Of a stretch of 64,000 nt of DNA, positions 17,237 to 26,388 are shown piece after piece. The DNA comes from UBA1413 sp964567485 (GTDB lineage Bacteria; Bacteroidota; Bacteroidia; Bacteroidales; Prolixibacteraceae), in assembly GCA_964567485.1 (NCBI GenBank), contig CAZMMX010000001.1, forward strand, positions 115,393-179,392. Reading direction: 5' to 3'. Under the pieces are notes generated by a model. It saw only the letters and a program-made list of their open reading frames with translations, made no database searches and was not told the origin of the DNA. Every line of letters starts with the position of its first letter. Positions within the stretch are counted from its first letter, which is position 1. The position numbers and the translations under genes were made by a program.

Positions 17237-20200
17237 ATGAAAACCTGTTATTTTATTCTGTTCCTGTTTTTTTACACCTTCTCCTTTGGCGGAAATTCCG
17301 TTCGTTTCCATGCCGGAGAACTGGAGTCTCAGGGTACCCCACCGCAGGTAAACACCAGTTTTGCCGTGCCTTCAACACCGGCCTCTGATTCCCTGACTAC
17401 GGTCAAACATCCAGGAGGAAACTCCGCGGGCATTATGTTTGACGTTCAGGTGAAAGATTACAATCTCTCCATCCACACCTTTGATATGTACATGTATACC
17501 TATGGTCAGTATGGAGAATCACGGAGGGTCTATTTTTATTACAAGGAAGGGACCTACTGGGGAGCCGAACATGAACCCATGAATTGGATATTACACGATT
17601 CGGTGGATGTACATATGTCAGATTATAATTATCAAAGAAATATCTATATTCCCATCATCCTGAACAAGCCCATCCCCCTGCAGGCTGGAAAAATATACGG
17701 CATATACATCACCCAGGGGCGGGAAAATGAAAATAACATTTTTAACTGTACCGGACTTCCTCCTGTATCCAACGGACAGATGACGGTTTTTCCCGGGACT
17801 AAACTACAAAACCGCAGGTTTCTGAACAGCGCTTTTCCGGAAACGGACCGTAAGGATGGGTATATGTTTTCCGGAACGATTCATTATGATTACAATTTCG
17901 AATGCCCGCAAGATATTATGGTGAATAATGAACCAGGAACCTGCGGGGCCCGGGTCACTTATCCTTCGCTGACGGCAGACGGCGGACTGAACAGCGGTGA
18001 TACGTTCCCGGCAGGAACGACTCCCGCGTCCGTTTCGGTCACCGATGCCAACACCCATACTACCTACAATTGTAACCTCGATGTTATTGTCCATGACACT
18101 GAGAAACCCCACTTTGGGTTCGGGGAGGTAGGGCCCATCAGGGCTGATTTCTTCGACGGCATCAGTTTTAACAAATCTCTGGCCTACCAGGGGTACGACC
18201 TGGCATCGTTTGCCTGGAAATATGCGGAGACCGTCCCGGCCATAAATTTTAACTGGGGAACCAGTTTCCCCCGCGCCGACCTTTTGGGCACCCAATACTT
18301 CTCGGTCCGCTTTACCTCTTCCTTCACCGCTCCGGTCACGGGAACCTACTCCTTCAGAACGGTGACCGACGACGGGGTGAGGTTGTATCTCAACAACACG
18401 CTAATGTTTGATGAATGGCGTTTGATGGACAATGGGTCTTCTTCCTGCAACATTGATCTGACAGAGGGAGAGACGATCCCTGTTATGATGGAGTATTATG
18501 CGTATTATGTTAAGGCAGAAGCCTATCTCTATTATATATCTCCCGGTTCTGCGGAAAAGATCTTCGCAACTGTACCAAAAGTTTACGAAGAGAAGGTGGT
18601 AGAGACCCAAGAGTGTTTCTATAAGGTTCAGGGCACGGAATTCGACCCCGTTACCGGGGACAACTGTGCACTGACACTCACCAACGATTACAACCATTTA
18701 TCTTCCCTTTCAGATGCAGAATTTCCTGCCGGCACCACCCCCGTGGTTTGGACGGCCACCGATGCCGCCGGGAATGTCTCCACCTGCAGTTACCATGTGA
18801 CCGTCAACGGGAAGCTCCCCCCGGTGGCTGTTTGCCAGAACATCACGGCACAACTCGATGCCAACGGAAATGTGACCATTGCCGAAAATGCCGTGGACAA
18901 CGGTTCGTTTGACCCCTGCGAAAAGGTGACCTTTGATACCGACAAAACCAGCTTCTCCTGCGTTGATTTGGGCCCGAACCAGGTCGTTCTGACCGTCACC
19001 GATTTCTTAGGAAATTCTTCAACCTGCACCGCCCAGGTGACCGTGGAAGACCAGATCCCCCCCACCCTGCAACTCCGCAATCATTGTGTTTTCCTGACTG
19101 AAAAAGGCAAATGGACGCTGAATAACTCAGATATTGCACAAATAACGGCAGGAAGTACCGACAACTGTACGGAAGCAGAAAATCTTGTTTTTCACTTCTC
19201 CAAAAGAAGCTTTGGTTGCATTGATGCCTATCCGCCGTTCACAGAAGTCATGGTGTCGGTCACCGATGCCGGAGGGAACACATCTACCGGCACCTTTGAA
19301 CTGATGGTGCTGGATACCATCACTCCCGTCGCCAAATGCCGGAATATCGAAGTGGAACTCGACGCCTTCGGCATGGCCCTGGTGGTGCCAGGATATGTAA
19401 ACGAAGGTGGTGACCGGGAAAGTGTTCCTGAATGGGCTCAATACTATCAGGAGCTGGAAGGAGGAAGCTATGACAACTGCGGAATTGCCGAAATGGTCCT
19501 GAGTAAGAGCATCTTCACCCGCCAGGATGTTGGCGTTAATGACGTCGTGCTGACCGTGGTAGACCCCGGCGGCAACAGTGCCGAATGCCAGGCCACTGTC
19601 ACCATTACCGATCCCTTTGCTGAAGAAGCCGGAACGACCCAGGAATCAGATGAGTTGATCCCCCCACCCGTCGTGACCAACTCAGCCCCTACCCTGGCAG
19701 ACCTGACCGATATGGAGATTACTAATGAGCCGCTGGAGTGTAGGGTGGCCCTGAACAATATCACCCCCGGCACCGAAACGACACAAATGGTCACCCTTAC
19801 GGCATCTACAAATAACCCCCTGCTGATCACCGGCATAGAAGTGATCCACCAATCCGGGGCTACCACAGGAACCCTTCTGATCACCATTGCCCCCGGCACC
19901 ACCGGAGAAGCTCTGGTGACCATTACCGTCAGGGATAACGGAGGAGTGGAAAACGGCGGTACCGATACCACCATAAAGAGTTTCAGGATTATGGTAACGA
20001 AGGTGAATGATGAAGAAATTGCCGAAACGTCCACCCCTGAGAACAACAACGTGGTCACATCATCTGATGCCGTTGCAGAAAACCGGGGAATAAAACTCTT
20101 TCCGAACCCTACCCTGGGGGTGGTCCATATCGAAATGGCAGGAAGTACCCTGAATGAAACAGACATCAGGGTTTTCTCGATCGTGGGAAATGAAATATTC

Positions 20201-20329
20201 GGCAGAACAGACCATTCCGGTCCGCAAATCACCGTGGACCTGTCAGGGTATGTTCCGGGAATTTACCTGATCAGGGTGACCTCTGACGGCGATTCTTTCC
20301 TGGGGAAGGTGGTACTGGGAAAACTGTAA
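17237..20329 (+). CDS. Large secreted HYR/PA14 protein with T9SS sorting domain
   Basis: A 1030-residue surface or secreted protein. A signal peptide (about 1-18) is followed by an N-terminal beta domain (about 55-218). A first Cys-containing HYR-like repeat lies at about 221-288, then a PA14 domain (about 297-445; RADFFDG, TDDGVRLYLNN), and four more HYR-like repeats (about 455-525, 530-605, 606-693, 695-792), each with the GN(V/S)STC-type ending or a close variant. A cadherin/Ig-like region (about 815-925) and a type-A T9SS CTD (about 950-1030; LFPNPT, PGIYLIRV) close it. PA14 domains often bind carbohydrate and HYR repeats act in adhesion, so a glycan-binding or adhesin role is likely but unproven. 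No enzymatic domain is visible. Confidence 0.87.
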   Translation: MKTCYFILFLFFYTFSFGGNSVRFHAGELESQGTPPQVNTSFAVPSTPASDSLTTVKHPGGNSAGIMFDVQVKDYNLSIHTFDMYMYTYGQYGESRRVYFYYKEGTYWGAEHEPMNWILHDSVDVHMSDYNYQRNIYIPIILNKPIPLQAGKIYGIYITQGRENENNIFNCTGLPPVSNGQMTVFPGTKLQNRRFLNSAFPETDRKDGYMFSGTIHYDYNFECPQDIMVNNEPGTCGARVTYPSLTADGGLNSGDTFPAGTTPASVSVTDANTHTTYNCNLDVIVHDTEKPHFGFGEVGPIRADFFDGISFNKSLAYQGYDLASFAWKYAETVPAINFNWGTSFPRADLLGTQYFSVRFTSSFTAPVTGTYSFRTVTDDGVRLYLNNTLMFDEWRLMDNGSSSCNIDLTEGETIPVMMEYYAYYVKAEAYLYYISPGSAEKIFATVPKVYEEKVVETQECFYKVQGTEFDPVTGDNCALTLTNDYNHLSSLSDAEFPAGTTPVVWTATDAAGNVSTCSYHVTVNGKLPPVAVCQNITAQLDANGNVTIAENAVDNGSFDPCEKVTFDTDKTSFSCVDLGPNQVVLTVTDFLGNSSTCTAQVTVEDQIPPTLQLRNHCVFLTEKGKWTLNNSDIAQITAGSTDNCTEAENLVFHFSKRSFGCIDAYPPFTEVMVSVTDAGGNTSTGTFELMVLDTITPVAKCRNIEVELDAFGMALVVPGYVNEGGDRESVPEWAQYYQELEGGSYDNCGIAEMVLSKSIFTRQDVGVNDVVLTVVDPGGNSAECQATVTITDPFAEEAGTTQESDELIPPPVVTNSAPTLADLTDMEITNEPLECRVALNNITPGTETTQMVTLTASTNNPLLITGIEVIHQSGATTGTLLITIAPGTTGEALVTITVRDNGGVENGGTDTTIKSFRIMVTKVNDEEIAETSTPENNNVVTSSDAVAENRGIKLFPNPTLGVVHIEMAGSTLNETDIRVFSIVGNEIFGRTDHSGPQITVDLSGYVPGIYLIRVTSDGDSFLGKVVLGKL

Positions 20330-20449
20330 TCTTACGAAGATTATTACGGATTGCTCACCATTTTTCCTCTTCTGTCTGGTCCCGGCGGCTCCGGCATTTC
20401 CCGCTGGCGCCCCGTAATGGCGTGACGGCCATGGAACAACCATAACGGT

Positions 20450-20872
20450 TTATGGGTACCTGGTCTGAAGGTATTCTATGGTCGATTTCATGATTTTTTT
20501 GAGCACCTCAAGGTCTATGTCGGAGAGCTTTTTTACATAAATACAGCCTTTCCCCATGTTGAATTTCCCCAAACCCTGCAAGAGAGATTCATGTTCAGGT
20601 TGCCCGGAATATACATAAAGGGATATCGCCGCCTTTCGGGGGGAAAAGCCGACCAACATCCAATCCCCCTCCTGCCGGCTTCGTTCCGATTTGTAATGAT
20701 AGGATCCAAACCCGATCATGGTCGGTCCCCACATCCTGGGTTCAAATCCCGTAAAATCCTGCATCAGTTTCAGTAATTCGAAACTATCCTTCCGTTTTTG
20801 CTCCGTATCAGCAAAGGAGTTGATGAATTCAACTACATCTGCATCGGTCTGTTTGGTCTTAAGTTCTGCCAT
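20450..20872 (-). CDS. DUF1801 domain protein
   Basis: A 140-residue cytoplasmic protein of the DUF1801 (YdhG-like) family, recognised from the central stretch PRMWGPTMIGFGSYHYK and the C-terminal KKLSDIDLEVLKKIM. Family members have a small alpha/beta fold and no settled function. The frame extends to a TTG at 20887, but ATG 20872 is preferred, with AAAGAG six bases upstream. It stands alone between the HYR/PA14 gene and tRNA-Lys. Confidence 0.85.
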   Translation of the reverse strand: MAELKTKQTDADVVEFINSFADTEQKRKDSFELLKLMQDFTGFEPRMWGPTMIGFGSYHYKSERSRQEGDWMLVGFSPRKAAISLYVYSGQPEHESLLQGLGKFNMGKGCIYVKKLSDIDLEVLKKIMKSTIEYLQTRYP

Positions 20873-20947
20873 GGTCTGCTCTTTCAAGGTTTATACCAGC
20901 TATAAACATTTATCTCAAAAGTAGCAAGAATAAGGTGAAAGAGCAAG

Positions 20948-20979
20948 AAAAAAAAAGGGGCCTCATTTCTGAAGCCCCT
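20948..20979 (-). terminator. Terminator after tRNA-Lys
   Basis: On the minus strand AGGGGC and GCCCCT pair around a 12-base loop and run into nine T residues, 20 bases after the tRNA 3' end. Confidence 0.75.
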
Positions 20980-20998
20980 GTATTTGCTTAATTTTCAG

Positions 20999-21071
<73 letters not shown>

Positions 21072-21230
21072 AAAGCGGCGCAAAATTAAGGAAAAAATCA
21101 TTTCCTCAAACCTTTTTTTTCTTTTTTAGGGAATAGCCGCCACCACCTCAAATTATCCCGGCAAATAATCCCCCCTTCCACCTTCTTATCAAGGGATATT
21201 TTTATCTTTATCGAAAAACTGGACAGCACC

Positions 21231-23243
21231 ATGAAAAACCCTCTTTTGATCAGGAACGATCCGTGGCTGGAGCCTTTTGCCGGGACCATCCTCCGCAGGC
21301 ATACCAATGCAGAAAAGAAAAAGGAATCCCTCATCAGCAGGGAATCCCTGTCAGGTTTTGCCACGGGCTACCTCTATTTCGGGCTGCACCGGACCAACGA
21401 TGGTTGGGTGATCCGTGAATGGGCACCCCACGCTTCCATGATTGTTCTGGTGGGCACCTTCAATGACTGGAAGGTTGAGGAAAACTACGAATTCACTCCT
21501 TTGTCCAATGGCGTGTGGGAGCTGACCCTGGCCCCTGAGAAGTTGCATCACGGCGATCTTTACGCCCTGATGGTGCACTGGCCCGGAGGGTCGGGAAAAC
21601 GCATCCCGGCCTGGGCAACACGCACCGTCCAGGATGAAAAGACCTATATCTTCAATGCCCAGGTGTGGGCCCCCGAAACCCCATACCAGTGGAGCCATCC
21701 TGATTTCCGCAGGGAGAAAGAACCCCTGCTCATCTATGAGGCCCACGTGGGCATGGCCGGAGAAGAGGAACGGGTCCACACCTATGCCGAATTCAGGGAG
21801 CAGATGCTTCCCCGCATCAAAGCCAACGGCTACAATACCATCCAGCTGATGGCCATCCCCGAACACCCCTACTACGGCAGTTTCGGCTATCACGTCTCCA
21901 GTTTCTTCGCCCCCTCATCCCGCTTCGGAACCCCTGAAGAACTGAAACAGCTCATCGACGAAGCCCACAGCATGGGGATCTCCGTGATCATGGACCTGGT
22001 CCACTCCCATGCTGTACGCAACGAAGTGGAGGGACTCGGGAAATACGACGGCACCCGCTACCAGTTTTTCCACGACGGCGGCAGAGGCGAACACCCCGCC
22101 TGGGACTCCTACTGCTTTAACTACAACAAAAACGAAGTCCTCCATTTCCTCCTTTCCAACATCAAATACTGGCTCGACGTTTTCAAATTCGACGGATTCC
22201 GCTTCGACGGCGTGACCAGTATGCTTTACTTCAACCATGGCCTCGGCAAAGCCTTCACCAATTACGGCGACTATTTCGATGCCAACTGCGACGAAGAAGC
22301 GGTCACCTATTTCATGCTGGCCAACCAGCTCATCAAGGAGGTCAACCCCAGTTCCATATCGATCGCCGAAGACATGAGCGGCATGCCCGGACTGGCGGTT
22401 CCCGTGGCCGACGGGGGAATGGGATTCGACTACCGCCTCTCCATGGGAGTTCCCGACTACTGGATCAAAATTATCAAGGAGAAGAAGGATGATGAGTGGC
22501 AAATGGGGGACATCTTTTACCAACTGACCTCCAAGCGAATGGATGAAAAGGTGGTCAGCTATGCTGAGTCGCACGACCAGGCCCTGGTGGGGGATAAGAC
22601 CATCATTTTCAGGCTCATCGATAAGGAGATGTATTTCAGCATGCGGAAAGACCAGCCCAACCTCACCGTCGACCGGGGTATCGCCCTCCACAAGATGATC
22701 AGGCTGGCCACCCTCTCCTGTGCCGGAGGTGCCTATCTCAACTTCATGGGCAATGAATTCGGCCATCCCGAATGGATCGATTTCCCCAGAGAAGGCAATA
22801 ACTGGTCCTACCGCCATGCCCGCAGAATTTGGAGTATCGCCACCGACCCGGAACTGAAATTTCACTGGCTCCTCGATTTCGATTATGACATGACGGGGCT
22901 CTTCAGAAATGAAAGAATACTGGAAATCCCCCCCGTCAACCTGGTGTGGGAAAAAAACGGCGACCAGGTCCTGGCCTACCACCGCGGCCCCTGGCTTTTC
23001 GTCTTTAACTTCAATCCAGTGCAATCGTTCACCGACTATGGTATCCCGCTGGGCAAAGGGAAATATCACATCCTCCTTTCCACCGACAATGGACGATATG
23101 GCGGACAGGACCGCATCGACGAAGCGCTCTCTTACTACACCCTCGATTCCGGCAAAAAAGAGAGCCAGCATTACCTGCGGCTTTACCTCCCGGCCCGGAC
23201 GGCCATGGTGCTGCGCAGAGAAGAACTCCCCACCGGTCACTGA
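21231..23243 (+). CDS. glgB: 1,4-alpha-glucan branching enzyme
   Basis: GH13 enzyme that makes alpha-1,6 branches in glycogen, 670 residues. An N-terminal CBM48 region (about 45-135) is followed by the catalytic barrel. Asp326 in DGFRFDGVTS is the probable nucleophile, Glu380 in SIAEDMSG the acid/base, and Asp449 in AESHDQALVG the third carboxylate. A C-terminal beta domain ends the protein. The sequence resembles the eukaryote-like GH13_8 branching enzymes more than classical bacterial GlgB (for example YGSFGYHVSSFF and NFMGNEFGHPEWIDFP). It opens the glycogen cluster, and the next gene starts one base after its stop. Confidence 0.95.
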   Translation: MKNPLLIRNDPWLEPFAGTILRRHTNAEKKKESLISRESLSGFATGYLYFGLHRTNDGWVIREWAPHASMIVLVGTFNDWKVEENYEFTPLSNGVWELTLAPEKLHHGDLYALMVHWPGGSGKRIPAWATRTVQDEKTYIFNAQVWAPETPYQWSHPDFRREKEPLLIYEAHVGMAGEEERVHTYAEFREQMLPRIKANGYNTIQLMAIPEHPYYGSFGYHVSSFFAPSSRFGTPEELKQLIDEAHSMGISVIMDLVHSHAVRNEVEGLGKYDGTRYQFFHDGGRGEHPAWDSYCFNYNKNEVLHFLLSNIKYWLDVFKFDGFRFDGVTSMLYFNHGLGKAFTNYGDYFDANCDEEAVTYFMLANQLIKEVNPSSISIAEDMSGMPGLAVPVADGGMGFDYRLSMGVPDYWIKIIKEKKDDEWQMGDIFYQLTSKRMDEKVVSYAESHDQALVGDKTIIFRLIDKEMYFSMRKDQPNLTVDRGIALHKMIRLATLSCAGGAYLNFMGNEFGHPEWIDFPREGNNWSYRHARRIWSIATDPELKFHWLLDFDYDMTGLFRNERILEIPPVNLVWEKNGDQVLAYHRGPWLFVFNFNPVQSFTDYGIPLGKGKYHILLSTDNGRYGGQDRIDEALSYYTLDSGKKESQHYLRLYLPARTAMVLRREELPTGH

Positions 23244-23244
23244 T

Positions 23245-24258
23245 ATGCCTGAATTCATAACACCGGTTGAGGTGACGCCCTTCCCCTGGACGTCTGATCA
23301 CTCGAAAAAACACCTGCTGATAGGCTCCTGCTTCACCGAAAACATAGGGTCCATCATGCAGGGGCTGAAATTTCCCGTGATGGTCAACCCTTTTGGCATC
23401 CTGTACAATCCAGTGTCGGTAGCCAAAGCGTTCAGACGTATCCTCTCGGGAGAGGCCTTTACTGAAAAGGACCTTTTTGAACATGACGGTTTGTGGCACA
23501 GCTACAGCCACCACGGAAGCTTCTCGGCGGCCACGCCTGCCCGGGCTCTGGAAAAAATCAACGGCAGCCTCGAACAGGCCTGTTCTTTTCTCAGGGAAGC
23601 CCACTTTCTGATCATCACCCTGGGCACCGCCCGGGTCTATGAGCTCAGATCGACAGGTGAAACTGTGGCCAACTGCCACAAGGTACCTGCCCGGGAATTC
23701 CACACAACCCGGCTTTCAGTCGCCAAAACCGTCACCGTGATGAAAGAGGCCCTGGAAGAGATCTGGCATGCCTATCCCACGATAAAAATCATCCTTACCA
23801 TCAGTCCTGTGCGACATACCCAGGATGGTGCCACAGAGAACCAACTGAGCAAGGCGGTCCTCCTCCTTGCTGCCGACGCCCTGGAAAAGAGCTTCGGCAG
23901 GGAGAATTGCGCCTCTTTCCCAGCCTACGAAATCATGATGGACGAACTCCGCGATTACCGCTTCTACCAGAGTGACATGATCCACCCCTCCCCGGTGGCC
24001 ATAGAGTATATCTGGAGAAAATTCAGCGATGCCTTTCTGACCCCACAGGCCACAGCCCTCAGCCATGAAATCGCCAACCTCCGGAAAGCCACAGCCCACC
24101 GCCCCCTCTATCCCCATACTCCCCAATTTCAGCTCTTTATCAAACACTCCCTCGAAAAAACCCTCCTCATGGCAAAAAACTACCCAACTCTTGATTTTTC
24201 ACGGGAAATTGACTATTTTTCTAAACAGAAAGCAACCGATCCTCTTATTGACCCGTAG
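23245..24258 (+). CDS. GSCFA domain protein
   Basis: A 337-residue protein with the signature GSCF (Gly27-Phe30) near the N-terminus and the family motifs NPFGILYNP, TLGTARVYE, SPVRH and DMIHPS. The GSCFA family is of unknown function and distantly resembles SGNH/GDSL hydrolases: GSCF sits where the catalytic Ser block would be, and DMIHPS resembles the terminal DxxH block. No signal peptide is seen, so it is predicted cytoplasmic. It starts one base after the branching-enzyme stop and precedes the debranching enzyme by 51 bases, so it is very likely co-expressed with glycogen genes. A hydrolase or acyl-transfer role on a glucan is only inference. Confidence 0.88.
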   Translation: MPEFITPVEVTPFPWTSDHSKKHLLIGSCFTENIGSIMQGLKFPVMVNPFGILYNPVSVAKAFRRILSGEAFTEKDLFEHDGLWHSYSHHGSFSAATPARALEKINGSLEQACSFLREAHFLIITLGTARVYELRSTGETVANCHKVPAREFHTTRLSVAKTVTVMKEALEEIWHAYPTIKIILTISPVRHTQDGATENQLSKAVLLLAADALEKSFGRENCASFPAYEIMMDELRDYRFYQSDMIHPSPVAIEYIWRKFSDAFLTPQATALSHEIANLRKATAHRPLYPHTPQFQLFIKHSLEKTLLMAKNYPTLDFSREIDYFSKQKATDPLIDP

Positions 24259-24309
24259 ACCGGGAAAGGACACCGGAAAGGCTGACCATATTTTGAAAAA
24301 TTATATGCC

Positions 24310-26259
24310 ATGAGCACCATAAATTTCAATCCTGCCAAACTCACCAATCTGGATTTTACCTCTAAAAGGGAGATCCTCCACTCAAACCATGCTGGCTCTT
24401 ATATTTTCACCACCCTGAACGGGTGCAATACTCGCAAATACCACGGGCTTTTCATTTGTCCCATTCCCACCCTGGGAAACACAAAACACCTCCTCCTCTC
24501 AGCGCTCGACGAAAGTATCGTGATCAAAGGTTCCACCTTTAACCTGGGGGTGAGAAGGTACCTCGACGGATACATGGAACCCAAAGGGAACAAGTATCTT
24601 CAGAAATTTGACGTTGAAAAAATTCCGAAATTCACCTTCAGGGTGGGCAATGTGATCCTGACCAAGGAGAGGTTGTTGGTAGAGAAAGAACAGCAATTGC
24701 TGGTGCGGTATACCCTGGAGGAATCACCATCTCCGGTGACCATTCAGTTCAGGCCGTTTCTGGCTTTCCGTGGCATCCACGACCTCAGCAAATGCAACCT
24801 TTACATCAACACCCGTTATAACGGGGAACCCAACGGCGTCAGCCTGTCACTCTATGCCGGCTATCCCCCGCTTTACATGCAATTCAGCAGAGAACCGGAA
24901 TTCGTGGCCGCCCCCGACTGGCACTACAACATCGAATATATCAAGGAAAAAAACCGCGGTTACGACTGCCACGAAGACCTCTACACCCCGGGATATTTTG
25001 AGTTCACTATGAAGGAGGGAGATATCCTGGTTTTCTCGGCTGCCACCTTCCAGGGTAATCCTGCCCAATTCAGGCAGCGATTCAACAGGGAGGTCAACAA
25101 AAGGATCAGCCGCGACTCCTTCACCGGATGCCTGAAAAATGCCGCCAACCAGTTCATCCAATACCTCGATGATACCGCTGTCGACATCATTGCCGGCTAC
25201 CCCTGGTACAACAGCATCAGCAGGCAAACCTTCGTTGCCCTGCCGGGGCTCCGGTTCGCCCAAAGCGAAAGGAGGCTTGCCCTGGAAGTGCTCTCCACCT
25301 ACCTGCCCCACCTCAAAAACGGGCTCTTCCCAAGATCCATCGCCGACCACCACCCCGCATACGACTCCGCCGACGCCTCCCTCTGGTTTATATGGACCCT
25401 CCAGCAACTCAAAAAACAGGGCTCCCGGTTCAAGGAATTCGGACCGCCCTTTTATCAGGCCATTTGCGAAATCCTCAATAACTACCGTAAGGGAACCTCC
25501 GTAGTCACAATGATGGAAAACGGCCTTCTTTTTGCTGCAGAACAGGGTATGGCCCTTACCTGGATGAACGGATACAGCTACGGAAAACCCGTCACCCCAA
25601 GGTACGGAAAACCCGTGGAACTGAATGCCCTGTGGTACAATGCCGTATGCTTTGGCATTGATATGGCGCGCAGCGAAAAAGACATGGACTTCGTCGAAGA
25701 GTGGAAAAACCTCCCCGGCATGATCGAAGAATCGTTCCTGAAAGCCTTCTGGAACGCGGAAAAGGGATACCTGGCCGACGTGGAAAACGGACTCTATACC
25801 GACTGGTCAGTACGCCCCAATATGGCCATTGCCGCCGCCATGCCATACTCCCCGCTTAATCAGGAAAAACGCCGCAGCCTCCTGGAGGTGGTCCGCCAGC
25901 AACTGCTGACACCCCGGGGACTCCGCAGCCTCTCCCCCGACGATCCCGCATTCAAAGGTGCCGTCAAAGGAGACCCCAACCAAAGGGAAGAAGCTGCCTT
26001 TTGCGGCGCCGCCTACCCCTGGCTGCTCCAGTTCTTCGCCGAAGCCTGGATCTCAGTTTACGGGAAAAACGGACTCCCTGTCATCAGAAAAATCCTCCAG
26101 GGATTCGAAGGCGAAATAACCGACAACTGTATTGGAACCCTCTCGGAAATGTACAACGGCACCCCTCCCCATACCGGCAAAGGGGCGGCCTCCCAAGCCT
26201 GGAATGTGGCCGCTATCCTGGCTCTCCAGCAAATGATCTCCGAAACAGAGGCCGAATAA
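24310..26259 (+). CDS. Glycogen debranching enzyme (amylo-alpha-1,6-glucosidase, GH133-like)
   Basis: A 649-residue enzyme with an N-terminal bacterial GDE domain (about 15-235; GSYIFTTLNGCNTRKYHGL) and a C-terminal alpha/alpha-barrel amylo-1,6-glucosidase domain (about 280-640; GYPWYNSISRQTFVALPGL, ADASLWFIW, GAAYPWLL). It hydrolyses the alpha-1,6-linked glucose left at branch points. No signal peptide is present, so it acts on cytoplasmic glycogen. It is followed by a glycosyltransferase and a GH57 gene, an arrangement common in Bacteroidota. Confidence 0.93.
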   Translation: MSTINFNPAKLTNLDFTSKREILHSNHAGSYIFTTLNGCNTRKYHGLFICPIPTLGNTKHLLLSALDESIVIKGSTFNLGVRRYLDGYMEPKGNKYLQKFDVEKIPKFTFRVGNVILTKERLLVEKEQQLLVRYTLEESPSPVTIQFRPFLAFRGIHDLSKCNLYINTRYNGEPNGVSLSLYAGYPPLYMQFSREPEFVAAPDWHYNIEYIKEKNRGYDCHEDLYTPGYFEFTMKEGDILVFSAATFQGNPAQFRQRFNREVNKRISRDSFTGCLKNAANQFIQYLDDTAVDIIAGYPWYNSISRQTFVALPGLRFAQSERRLALEVLSTYLPHLKNGLFPRSIADHHPAYDSADASLWFIWTLQQLKKQGSRFKEFGPPFYQAICEILNNYRKGTSVVTMMENGLLFAAEQGMALTWMNGYSYGKPVTPRYGKPVELNALWYNAVCFGIDMARSEKDMDFVEEWKNLPGMIEESFLKAFWNAEKGYLADVENGLYTDWSVRPNMAIAAAMPYSPLNQEKRRSLLEVVRQQLLTPRGLRSLSPDDPAFKGAVKGDPNQREEAAFCGAAYPWLLQFFAEAWISVYGKNGLPVIRKILQGFEGEITDNCIGTLSEMYNGTPPHTGKGAASQAWNVAAILALQQMISETEAE

Positions 26260-26388
26260 CCATGATGAAATACCCAGCCATCAGACTTGCACCAACCGGA
26301 ATGACCTACCACAGGAGAAACGAAGTTCGTCAGAGCTCATTACCTCTGTTTCAGGAAGCCGACCACATCAACGAAATATCTTAAACGT

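Noticed and set aside
21915..23258. 447-codon minus-strand frame
   Set aside because: Antisense shadow of glgB; the encoded sequence shows no recognisable domain.
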